Shown: positions 9,238-16,826 of the stretch, one piece after another
Layout: every line of letters starts with the position of its first letter
How positions within the stretch are numbered: the stretch's first letter is position 1
Assembly (NCBI GenBank): GCA_964478815.1
Contig: CAYZKY010000052.1
Coordinates: 1-35,369 of the forward strand
Length of the DNA stretch: 35,369 nucleotides
Source: DASVNK01 sp964478815
Lineage (GTDB): Bacteria; Verrucomicrobiota; Verrucomicrobiia; Limisphaerales; SXQI01
Direction: 5' to 3'
Notes under the pieces: model-generated
What the model was told of the DNA's origin: nothing
The model's input: the letters and a program-made list of their open reading frames with translations, nothing else
Databases searched by the model: none
Translations under genes and position numbers: made by a program

Positions 9238-10607
9238 AATCTAAAGCCGGTCGTGAGGCCGAACGTATGCGCCTCGACGCGGGTGCTGGTGTTGTTAAAT
9301 TCACCGGCGCGCAGGCCGCTGGCGCCAACGCGAACGGTCACGGGCGGGCTGTATTGATAGGCCGCCGCCACGGAAAAGCGGCCGCGCCGCCATTCCAATC
9401 CGCTGGTGATCGTGTGTTCCAAAATGGCCGCGCTCATCGGGGTAAAGGTGCTCTCCGGGATCGGGCTTTCACCATACGTGTAGCCAAGCCGGCCGATCCA
9501 TTCAGTGGCGAGATCGACTTCGACGCCGGTGCGATAGACGACTCGGTCGTGCCAGTTCAGGGGCACGGTGTCGTTGATCGCATTCGAGCCCAGGACGCCG
9601 TTGATGTCGGCGTTGTTGCCCTGGGTTAGCTTGATCTTGAGCTGGTCGAACGAGGCGCTCCAGTCGTACCAATCGATCTGCGCGAGGGCCCGCACCCGCG
9701 GATGGGCCTGCCAGGAAACACCGAGGCTGACGGATTGCGGGAGGACCGTTTCGACTTCCGCATCGTAGCGAAAGTCCGGGCGCGCCGCGCCCAAGCCGAT
9801 GTTCTGGAGCTGCGTCCCGGCGTTGCCGTTGGCTTCGCCGTGCGTTTCGAAATGAGTGCGGGTGCGGTAGCTGAAACCGAGGGTGACCTGATCGGAAGCG
9901 CGGTAGACCACACCAGCGGTGCCGTTCACGCCCCAGCCGTCGGCCTCGAGGTCGAGGAGGGTCTTGAAGCCGAGGGCGGAGAGGACGGGATGACTTTGGA
10001 AGACGTAGGGCGAGACGAGGGTGTTGCGGTTGTAAGTGGCTCCGAGGGAGAGGCCGAGCGAGAGGCGATCGTTGAGCTCGACGCTGGCTCCCACCGCGGT
10101 GCGGAGGGCGAGGAACTCGGCTTCGTGCCGCTGAACGCCATAAGTCGTTGCCCCACCGGCTCCGCCGGGCGCGTCTTCGAAGCGCCAGTCGAGGCCGGCC
10201 GCGGCTTCGGGACCGGCCCCGAAGCCGACGGCAACGGCGTCCGAACCGATGGGGAGGACGAGGGCGAACTCGGGCATGGCTCCGAGCAGGCCGCCGAGGC
10301 TATCGCGCGTCCGGGCACTGGTGAACTCGCCATCGGCGAAGGCTCCAGCCGCACCCAATTGCACGGCACGTTCTCCGGTGAGGGTCAGGCCGGCGGGATT
10401 GCCGAACATGGCTTCGAGCGGTTCGTCGGGATGGGCGGTGCTCGCGCCGCCGAGGGCCATGGAGCGCGCCCCGAACCCTTCGCGGTAGAGGCCGTTGGCC
10501 TGGGCCGGCCCCCATTCCGGCCAAGCCATGCTCGCGGCGGTGAGGCTGAGGACATGGACCAGTCTGTGTGGCGTGCTCGAGTTCCTCCTTACGAACTGGG
10601 CAATCAT
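9234..10607 (-). CDS. FadL/OmpP1/TodX-family outer-membrane transporter
   Basis: A beta-barrel porin that takes long-chain fatty acids, aromatics or other hydrophobic molecules across the outer membrane by lateral diffusion. The mature N-terminus, NGLYREGFGARSMALGGAST, then MFGNPAGLTL, is the family hatch signature (G-R-x-x-G-G and NPAGL). The rest has many amphipathic strands ending in an aromatic residue (FGLTTGFRF), as expected for barrel insertion. ATG 10607 gives MIAQFVRRNSSTPHRLVHVL and a signal peptide cleaved near AQA-N; the frame is open to 10769, but that part is basic and uninformative. Length is 457 aa, typical. It lies 32 bp downstream of the AbrB-like gene on the same strand, so it may be read from the efflux operon. 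Its 3' end converges on GGT with a 4-bp overlap. Confidence 0.9.
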   Translation of the reverse strand: MIAQFVRRNSSTPHRLVHVLSLTAASMAWPEWGPAQANGLYREGFGARSMALGGASTAHPDEPLEAMFGNPAGLTLTGERAVQLGAAGAFADGEFTSARTRDSLGGLLGAMPEFALVLPIGSDAVAVGFGAGPEAAAGLDWRFEDAPGGAGGATTYGVQRHEAEFLALRTAVGASVELNDRLSLGLSLGATYNRNTLVSPYVFQSHPVLSALGFKTLLDLEADGWGVNGTAGVVYRASDQVTLGFSYRTRTHFETHGEANGNAGTQLQNIGLGAARPDFRYDAEVETVLPQSVSLGVSWQAHPRVRALAQIDWYDWSASFDQLKIKLTQGNNADINGVLGSNAINDTVPLNWHDRVVYRTGVEVDLATEWIGRLGYTYGESPIPESTFTPMSAAILEHTITSGLEWRRGRFSVAAAYQYSPPVTVRVGASGLRAGEFNNTSTRVEAHTFGLTTGFRF

Positions 10608-10639
10608 GGCGAAGAGGGTAGCAAGGCCCCTTCGCCGGA

Positions 10640-10882
10640 TCAATCGTAGACGACGGCGTGGGGAGCGACTTTTGTTGGCGGTCCGTGCCGAGGTTGAGTG
10701 TGTAAATTGGGGGGCAGCCAGTCGGTCAGCCCTTTGTTCGGAGCTTCGGCGATCCGCCGAAGCAAGCATTCCCCGGCTCGGACCCTCTCGATCTCGAAGC
10801 GGTCTCCTGCCTCAATGGAATCCTCCCTCCGCCATTCCGCCGGAATGACGATCTGGCCCCGCTTGGAAACAGCCGTTGGCAT
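10640..10882 (-). CDS. SpoVT/AbrB-fold (MazE-like) DNA-binding protein
   Basis: An 80-residue protein whose first ~45 residues form an AbrB/MazE swapped-hairpin motif: VSKRGQIVIPAEWRRED, then IEAGDRFEIERV and ECLLRRI. The family binds DNA as a dimer, either as a transition-state regulator or as the antitoxin of a PIN- or MazF-type toxin. The C-terminal ~35 residues are Pro/His-rich and could be a toxin-binding tail. No toxin gene adjoins it: MacB ends 69 bp upstream and FadL starts 32 bp downstream. It is thus an orphan antitoxin-like protein or a local regulator of the efflux/FadL cluster. The start is ATG 10882. Confidence 0.8.
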   Translation of the reverse strand: MPTAVSKRGQIVIPAEWRREDSIEAGDRFEIERVRAGECLLRRIAEAPNKGLTDWLPPNLHTQPRHGPPTKVAPHAVVYD

Positions 10883-10951
10883 CTGAGCAAGGCAGCATGA
10901 TTGCCCCGCTGCTCTTGATCCGCGAGAAGCGATTCGCCTTAACCTTCGATA

Positions 10952-13009
10952 TCACTCGTGCCTGAGCGCTTCGATGGGGTCGAGCTTCGCGGCGCGCGAG
11001 GCGGGATACCAGCCGAAGATGATGCCCACGGCGCCCGAGGTGCTGAAGGCGAGCAACACGGACACAGGCGTGACGATGGTCTTCATATCGGTCAATTGCG
11101 AGACCACGAACGGCGTCACCACGCCGAGCGCCACCCCGATCAACCCGCCGCCGATGGCCAGCACCATCGCTTCCACCAGAAATTGCGAGGTGATGTCTTT
11201 CTGCTTCGCGCCGAGCGCCCGCCGCACGCCGATCTCGCGGGTGCGTTCGGTCACGGTGGCCAGCATGATGTTCATGATGCCGATCCCGCCGACGAGCAGC
11301 GAGATGGCCGCGATGGAACCGAGGACGATGTTGAAAATCCGCTTGGTCTCCTCCGCCTGGCGAAGCAGTTGCAGCGGCACGATCAATTCGAAATCCCGCT
11401 TCGTGTGGAACCGATTGAGGAGCGCCTCGATCTGCGGCACGGCCGTTTCGACGTACGTGGTGTCCTTGAACTGGACGGTAATCTGGTGCAACTGCACGCG
11501 TTCCGCCTCCTGGCTCCCGGCCGAGCGCCGGATCAGCGTCTCCCCGAACCGGCTCCGCGCCGCCGAGAGGGGCACATAGACATTGTTGTCCAGCGGCTGG
11601 CCGGCGGTATCGCCGGATTGCGGACGCCGCTCCTCGGTGCTCGTCTCCCGCACCAGCCCCACCACCTGATAGTAATGCGCTCCGATCTTGAGTTCCTGAT
11701 CGAGCGGGTCCTGATAGGGAAAGAGGCGTTTCGCCAGCCCGGAGGAAATCGCGCAGACGTTCTTCTGGTGCAGATCGTCGATCTCCGTGATGAACCGGCC
11801 GCGCAAGCTATCGATCCCCGAGATATCCTTGTAGACCGGCAGCGTGCCGACCACCTGGCCCGCCACTTCGTTGCGGAAGAAGCGGATATTCTCCCGGATG
11901 AAGCGCATCGGGAGCACATGCTGGATGCCCGGGATGGTGGCCTGGATGCGCGCCGCGTCCTTGTAGGTGAGCCCGTATTCGATCACCGATCCACGCCCGG
12001 AAGTGGAGGCCGTCGATTTGGTGTCCTCCGGCGGCTTGACCGCGCGCAGGATGATGTTCGCGCTCCCCATCTTCTTGATCTTCTCCTGCGCCTCGTAGGA
12101 AGCGCCCTCGCCGATCGCCAGCATCGCGATGACCGAGCACACCCCGAAGATGATGCCCAGCATGGTCAGCACCGAGCGGAGCTTGTGCAGCAGGAGGCTC
12201 TTCGTGCCGATCTGCATCGTGCGCAGCGGCCGCATCAACCGCCGCCACAGATCGTTCCCGCCCTCCACCTCTTCGTGCAAGGCCGTGGAGGCCATCTCCG
12301 CGGCCGGCACGACCCGGGCTTCATTCACCACGATGCGGTCGACCACCCCGTCCTTCATGTGGACGACCCGCCGCGCCCGCGCCGCCGTATTCGGATCGTG
12401 CGTGACGAGGATGATCGTCTTGCCGCCCTGGTTCAGGCGATCCATCAAATCGAGAATCTCCTGCCCCGTCCTGGAATCGAGGTTCCCGGTCGGCTCGTCG
12501 GCCAGAATCATCAGCGGGTCATTGACGAGCGACCGCGCTACGGCCACGCGCTGTTGCTGCCCGCCCGAAAGCTGGTTCGGACGGTGATCGAGCCGGTTCT
12601 CCAATCCCACCAGGCCCGCGAATCGTTCACACCGCTCGTTATTCTTCGGCGTATCCAGCCCCTGATAGAACAACGGCATCTGGATATTCTCGATGACCGA
12701 AAGCTGGTGGATCAGATTGTAGCTCTGGAAGATGAATCCGATGCGACGCCCGCGCGCTTGCGACAGTTCATCGTCGTCCATTTGCGAGACATCTTCGCCG
12801 CCCAGGTAATATGCGCCCGCCGTCGGCCGATCCAGGCAGCCCAGGACGTTCAGGAGCGTCGACTTCCCCGAGCCTGACGGCCCCATGATCGCCAGGTAAT
12901 CGCCTTCCAGGACTTCGAGATCGACCCCCCGCAAGGCGCGCACCTGCACCTCGCCCATGTCGTAGGTCTTCTCGACCCCTTCGATTCGGATAATGGCTTT
13001 CGGCGTCAT
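10952..13009 (-). CDS. macB: MacB-type ABC transporter, ATPase fused to permease
   Basis: A single chain with an N-terminal ABC ATPase and a C-terminal FtsX/MacB permease, the arrangement of MacB (685 aa versus about 650). The ATPase has Walker A GPSGSGKST (43-51), a Q-loop at about 95, signature LSGGQQQRVAVARS (147-160), Walker B LMILADEPTGNLD and switch His about 204. The permease has one helix after the ATPase (VLTMLGIIFGVCSVIAMLAIGEG), a long periplasmic domain, and three C-terminal helices containing LVGGIGIMNIMLATVTERTREIGVRRA. In MacAB-TolC systems this protein uses ATP to push substrates from the periplasm through an adaptor into TolC. The actual substrate cannot be read from sequence. 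Its ATG overlaps the adaptor 2 stop by 4 bp (13006-13009), a sign of translational coupling. Confidence 0.93.
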   Translation of the reverse strand: MTPKAIIRIEGVEKTYDMGEVQVRALRGVDLEVLEGDYLAIMGPSGSGKSTLLNVLGCLDRPTAGAYYLGGEDVSQMDDDELSQARGRRIGFIFQSYNLIHQLSVIENIQMPLFYQGLDTPKNNERCERFAGLVGLENRLDHRPNQLSGGQQQRVAVARSLVNDPLMILADEPTGNLDSRTGQEILDLMDRLNQGGKTIILVTHDPNTAARARRVVHMKDGVVDRIVVNEARVVPAAEMASTALHEEVEGGNDLWRRLMRPLRTMQIGTKSLLLHKLRSVLTMLGIIFGVCSVIAMLAIGEGASYEAQEKIKKMGSANIILRAVKPPEDTKSTASTSGRGSVIEYGLTYKDAARIQATIPGIQHVLPMRFIRENIRFFRNEVAGQVVGTLPVYKDISGIDSLRGRFITEIDDLHQKNVCAISSGLAKRLFPYQDPLDQELKIGAHYYQVVGLVRETSTEERRPQSGDTAGQPLDNNVYVPLSAARSRFGETLIRRSAGSQEAERVQLHQITVQFKDTTYVETAVPQIEALLNRFHTKRDFELIVPLQLLRQAEETKRIFNIVLGSIAAISLLVGGIGIMNIMLATVTERTREIGVRRALGAKQKDITSQFLVEAMVLAIGGGLIGVALGVVTPFVVSQLTDMKTIVTPVSVLLAFSTSGAVGIIFGWYPASRAAKLDPIEALRHE

Positions 13010-15249
13010 TCCGGCCCGTCCCCATTGCTCTGGGGACGCCTGCCGGATCCCTGCCGATTCCGCCGCCGTTCGGAACCGCGCTCTCCCCCCTCTTCGGAAT
13101 TCCCGCGCTGGATGCGCCGTTCTTCGGCCGGAGCCGGGGCCGCCGGTTCTTCGGGCCGAACGGGCTGCGGCGGCACCTCGGTCACGCTGTTGGTCTCGGC
13201 GCTCTCCTCGGCCGCGATCGCTTCATCCCCCTCGGGAGCCAGCAACACCGCGTCCCCTTCCTGCAACCCGGACGTCACTTCCACAAACTGCTCGTTAAAC
13301 CAGCCCGTCGTCACCGGGACCGGCACCACGCCCGAACCCCGTTTCACAAAACAGACATTATCCCCCCGCCAGCGCGCGACCGTGTGGATCGGCACTGTCA
13401 GGACCTGCGTGAGATTCGTGATGACAATCTCCGCCCGCGCCGAGACGCCCGGCTTCAGCAGCGGCAGTTCCTCTTCGATCAACACATCCGTCGGATAAAC
13501 CTTCAAGTTTGGGTTAAGCCAGCTCGCCTGCGAATCGGGCATCGGCGCCACCCGCCGCACGATGCCTTTGAATCTCCGCCCCGGGATATTCTCGATCCGG
13601 ATATGCGTCGTCATCCCCGGCCGCACCTGCGCCACGCGCGACTCATGCACCTTCAGCTCGACCAGCATCTTCGAAACATCCGGCAGCCGGATCAACTCCT
13701 GCCGCTGCCGCACCATCGCGCCTTCTTCGAGAAAACCGGACGACCCGGACGACTCGTTCCCCATGAAGCCCGTGCCGAATTGCGAGTTGTTGCGAGAATT
13801 GAACTGCGACGAAGCGGACGTCTGCATTTGTCCGGAAGCCGACATGCCCGACCCCGAACTGCCGCCACTGCCTGAGCCGCCCGAACCGCCCGTATTCCCC
13901 GTGGATGCCGCCGCCGCTCCGAGCGTCGAACTGGGGCGCATCGATGGATACGTGACGAACGCCGAACTCGCGCTCGTGGTGCCTGAGCCGCTCGCACCCC
14001 CACTCCGCCCGCCCCCGCCGCCGCCGCTTCCGCTACCTCCTCCTCCGCTCCCTGTTCCGCCGCCGGTCTGCGTCGCCGCGCTTCCGCTCACCGCCGAGGC
14101 GATCCGTTGATTCCCCGCCGCGATCGTTTCCGTCGTGGACGACGAAGAGCCGGTGGAACGACTGCCGCTGCCTTCCGAATTCGAGCGCCCCCCGCGCGGT
14201 CCGCCTCCGCGATATTCGCCGCTGCTTCCATCCCGGCCGCCTCCCGGGCCGCCGCCTCGCCCGCCCTGGCGAAAGCGTCCCTCGTCCCGCCGCGGCTCGT
14301 TGTTGCCGCCCATCGATTGAAAGGGGCTGACCGAGGCGTAGACCACCAGTCCATCCTGCGGCGCGAAAATCTTCGCGTTCTTCAGCCGGTCCCGCTGCGT
14401 TTCGAGTCCCTCCTCCATGAAATCGATCGTTCGCTGGCTCGTCTTCAAGTCGGCTTCCGCCTGCGCGATCTCGTTTGAAGTCCGCTGCTTGAGCCGATTC
14501 AGCTCATCCCTGGCCTGAGCCACGTTCGATTCGAGCAGCCGGAGCTGCTTCGGATAATCGAATTTCTGGATCAGCCGCAAATCCTCCTGATACTGGCTGA
14601 GGGCGAGCTGCTCCCGCTTCAAGCTCAGCGCATCCGCCTCCAGCTCGGAACGCGTCGCATTCCCCAGGCGGAAAAGCTCCTGCGTCCGCTCATGCCGTTC
14701 GCTCGCGATCCGCACCTGCTCCGCGAGCACGCCCGAGCGCGATTCCACGGTCTTCAGCAAGAGCGGCGCATCGCCATCCCGGTACTTCTCCAGGTCCGAC
14801 TCGGCGTTCTCCACCGCCAGCTCCGAGGCCTTGATCTGGCTTTCGATCAGGCTTTTCTGAATCTTCAAATTCGCCTGCGCCTGGGCCAGTTGGAACAGCC
14901 GTTCCTGGTAAGTCACTTCCTGTTCGTCCAGGCGGTCCTTCAAGGTCGAGCTGTCCAATTCCACCAACAGCTCTCCCTTTTTTACCTGCGAACCTTCCGG
15001 CGCGAGCTGGATCACGCGGTTCAAACCGTCCAAACCGCTCCGAATAACCGTCTCGTTCAGCGCTCGCAATGCCCCATCTTCGATCACCGAAATCAGCATA
15101 TCCCCGCGCGTCACCGCGTAAAACGCGTGCGGGGGATAGACCGGCTTCTGTGCGCCCTGGAAAGCCTTCCCTCCGAAGTACAGCGCCGCCAACCCTCCCG
15201 CGGCCAGTGCGGCCCACTTCCCATACCTTCGGCGCGGCCGCCTTTTCAT
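13006..15249 (-). CDS. Periplasmic adaptor (MacA/HlyD-like) with a Gly/Ser-rich insert
   Basis: The second adaptor of the efflux operon, 747 aa. It has a basic N-terminus (MKRRPRRRYGK), one transmembrane anchor (about 12-28), and a first lipoyl half (YAVTRGDMLISVIEDGALRA). A long alpha-helical coiled-coil hairpin runs from about 105 to 295. The second lipoyl half contains APQDGLVVYAS and EEGAMVRQRQELIRLPD, and beta-barrel and membrane-proximal domains follow. Adaptors of this family join the inner-membrane transporter to TolC. Compared with its upstream paralogue, the loop after APQDGLVVYAS carries an extra ~190 residues (about 307-503) made mostly of Gly, Ser, Thr and Ala. The C-terminal ~60 residues are charged and Pro/Arg-rich, another difference. 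ATGA overlaps join it to both the upstream adaptor and the downstream MacB. Confidence 0.92.
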   Translation of the reverse strand: MKRRPRRRYGKWAALAAGGLAALYFGGKAFQGAQKPVYPPHAFYAVTRGDMLISVIEDGALRALNETVIRSGLDGLNRVIQLAPEGSQVKKGELLVELDSSTLKDRLDEQEVTYQERLFQLAQAQANLKIQKSLIESQIKASELAVENAESDLEKYRDGDAPLLLKTVESRSGVLAEQVRIASERHERTQELFRLGNATRSELEADALSLKREQLALSQYQEDLRLIQKFDYPKQLRLLESNVAQARDELNRLKQRTSNEIAQAEADLKTSQRTIDFMEEGLETQRDRLKNAKIFAPQDGLVVYASVSPFQSMGGNNEPRRDEGRFRQGGRGGGPGGGRDGSSGEYRGGGPRGGRSNSEGSGSRSTGSSSSTTETIAAGNQRIASAVSGSAATQTGGGTGSGGGGSGSGGGGGGRSGGASGSGTTSASSAFVTYPSMRPSSTLGAAAASTGNTGGSGGSGSGGSSGSGMSASGQMQTSASSQFNSRNNSQFGTGFMGNESSGSSGFLEEGAMVRQRQELIRLPDVSKMLVELKVHESRVAQVRPGMTTHIRIENIPGRRFKGIVRRVAPMPDSQASWLNPNLKVYPTDVLIEEELPLLKPGVSARAEIVITNLTQVLTVPIHTVARWRGDNVCFVKRGSGVVPVPVTTGWFNEQFVEVTSGLQEGDAVLLAPEGDEAIAAEESAETNSVTEVPPQPVRPEEPAAPAPAEERRIQRGNSEEGGERGSERRRNRQGSGRRPQSNGDGPE
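13741..14331 (-). repeat. Gly/Ser low-complexity insert coding segment in adaptor 2
   Basis: About 197 codons rich in GGN and TCN/AGC, encoding runs such as GGGTGSGGGGSGSGGGGGGR and GGSGGSGSGGSSGSG. The sequence is imperfectly repetitive at both DNA and protein level, and the reading frame is kept. The segment is missing from the paralogous adaptor immediately upstream, where the same loop is about a dozen residues. Confidence 0.85.
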
Positions 15250-16826
15250 AGCTTCGCGCCAGCCTGCGCCGACCGATTCGCCGCGGTCGGCGGGGTCGGC
15301 CGCACGGCTTCCGTCGTGAGCACCGAGCCGCTCAGGTCCGCGTCATCGGCGGCATTCGCGGGAGGAGTCAGGGCCACCATGTCCCCTTCCTTCAGCCCCT
15401 CCCGAATTTCGATAAACTGGTCGTTGAAATTCCCGACCGTCACCGGCACCGGCGTCAGCTCGCCTCCGTTTTGCACGAAGCACACCTGCTTCCCTTTCAC
15501 CGTGGTGACCGACTGCAACGGAATCGTGAGCGCCGCCACCAGATTCGTTACGATGATCTCGGCTCGTGCCGAAGCCCCCGGCTTCAGGTCCGGAAGATCG
15601 TCCTCGATCAACACGTCCGTCGAATAGACCTTCAGGTTCGGGTTCATCCACCGATCCTGCGAATTCGGCAGCACCGCCACTTTGGTGACGCGCGCCTTGA
15701 ACCGCCGGTCGGGAATCGAATCGATCGTCACGTACCCTTCGAGCCCCGGGCGGATCTGCAGCACATGCGATTCATGCACCCGGATTTCCACGATCATCTG
15801 CGACACATCCGGCAGCTTGATAATCTCCTGCCGCTGCCGCACCTGCGCCCCTTCCTCGATCAACGTCTGCCCGCGATCCCCGAACCCGCTCGAGGCATAG
15901 ACCACCAGCCCGTCCTGCGGCGCCTTGATCTTCGAATTCTCCACCTGTTGCTTCAGTTCCTTCAGCTTGTCCTGCGTTAACTCGAGCGCCCGCTGGCTCG
16001 TCCGCAAATTCGCCTCCGCCTGCGCCAGTTGATTCGAGGTCCGCTGCCGCAGCCGGTCCAGCTCCATCCGCGCCTGCTCCCAGGCCGATTCGAGCCGGCG
16101 CTGGCTCTTCGGCAGATCGTACTTCCGGAAGAGCCGCAAATCCTCCTCGGATTGCTCCACCGAAATCTTCGCCTGCATCAGGCTCAAGCCGTCCGCTTCC
16201 AATTCCGATTTCGAGGCGTACCCTTTTTTAAACAGTTGTTGCGTCCAATCCAGCTTGTCCTGCGCCCGCTGCAACTGCTCCTTCCGGATGATGATCGTGT
16301 TCGTCGCCGTGTTGATCTGCTGCGGAGCGTCCCCTTCGATATACTTGTCGAGGTCCGACTTCGCGAACTCCACCCGCAATTCCGCCTCCTTGATCTGGCT
16401 GTCCACCAAGCTCTGCTGAATGCTCAGATTCTCCTTGGCCTGAATGAACGAAAATTCGTTGTTCTGCAGCGTGACTTCCTGTTGATTGACGCGGTCCTTC
16501 AGCTCCGAGGAGTCCAGCTCCACCAGAATGTCCCCTTGTTTCGCGTACGAGCCTTCGGGCACGATGCTGATAATCCGGGAAATGCCTTCGAACTCGCTGC
16601 GAATGACCGATTCCTTCACCGCCCGCAGCGCCCCGCCTTCCACGATCGAAATCATCAGATCCCCGCGCTTCACCCGGTGAAACTGCGTCTGCTCCGGCCC
16701 CTTCGCGTTCCAGCGCCGCACCCCCACCGCCAGCGTGCCCAGCACCACGACGCCGGCCACGGCGATCACCCAGGCGCGCGGAAATGCGCCCCACATTTTT
16801 TCCTGGCCCTCGGGATCGTCTCTCAT
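15246..16826 (-). CDS. Periplasmic adaptor (MacA/HlyD-like), first of two
   Basis: A membrane-fusion protein of 526 aa: transmembrane anchor at about 17-37 (VIAVAGVVVLGTLAVGV), first lipoyl half (VKRGDLMISIVEGGALRA), and a coiled-coil hairpin from about 110 to 300 with many Gln/Glu/Lys/Leu heptads. The second lipoyl half reads APQDGLVVYASSGFGDRGQ then EEGAQVRQRQEIIKLPD. Barrel and membrane-proximal parts include LKPGASARAEIIVTN. It is closely similar along its length to the next gene downstream, so the two arose by duplication. The ATG at 16826 overlaps the TolC stop (ATGA). The two adaptors could form a mixed hexamer or serve alternative transporters; sequence alone cannot decide. No lipobox is present, so it is held by the N-terminal helix. 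Confidence 0.93.
   Translation of the reverse strand: MRDDPEGQEKMWGAFPRAWVIAVAGVVVLGTLAVGVRRWNAKGPEQTQFHRVKRGDLMISIVEGGALRAVKESVIRSEFEGISRIISIVPEGSYAKQGDILVELDSSELKDRVNQQEVTLQNNEFSFIQAKENLSIQQSLVDSQIKEAELRVEFAKSDLDKYIEGDAPQQINTATNTIIIRKEQLQRAQDKLDWTQQLFKKGYASKSELEADGLSLMQAKISVEQSEEDLRLFRKYDLPKSQRRLESAWEQARMELDRLRQRTSNQLAQAEANLRTSQRALELTQDKLKELKQQVENSKIKAPQDGLVVYASSGFGDRGQTLIEEGAQVRQRQEIIKLPDVSQMIVEIRVHESHVLQIRPGLEGYVTIDSIPDRRFKARVTKVAVLPNSQDRWMNPNLKVYSTDVLIEDDLPDLKPGASARAEIIVTNLVAALTIPLQSVTTVKGKQVCFVQNGGELTPVPVTVGNFNDQFIEIREGLKEGDMVALTPPANAADDADLSGSVLTTEAVRPTPPTAANRSAQAGAKL

Noticed and set aside
10958..12877. Long plus-strand frame opposite MacB
   Set aside because: His/Arg/Asp-rich mirror of MacB codons without recognisable domains.
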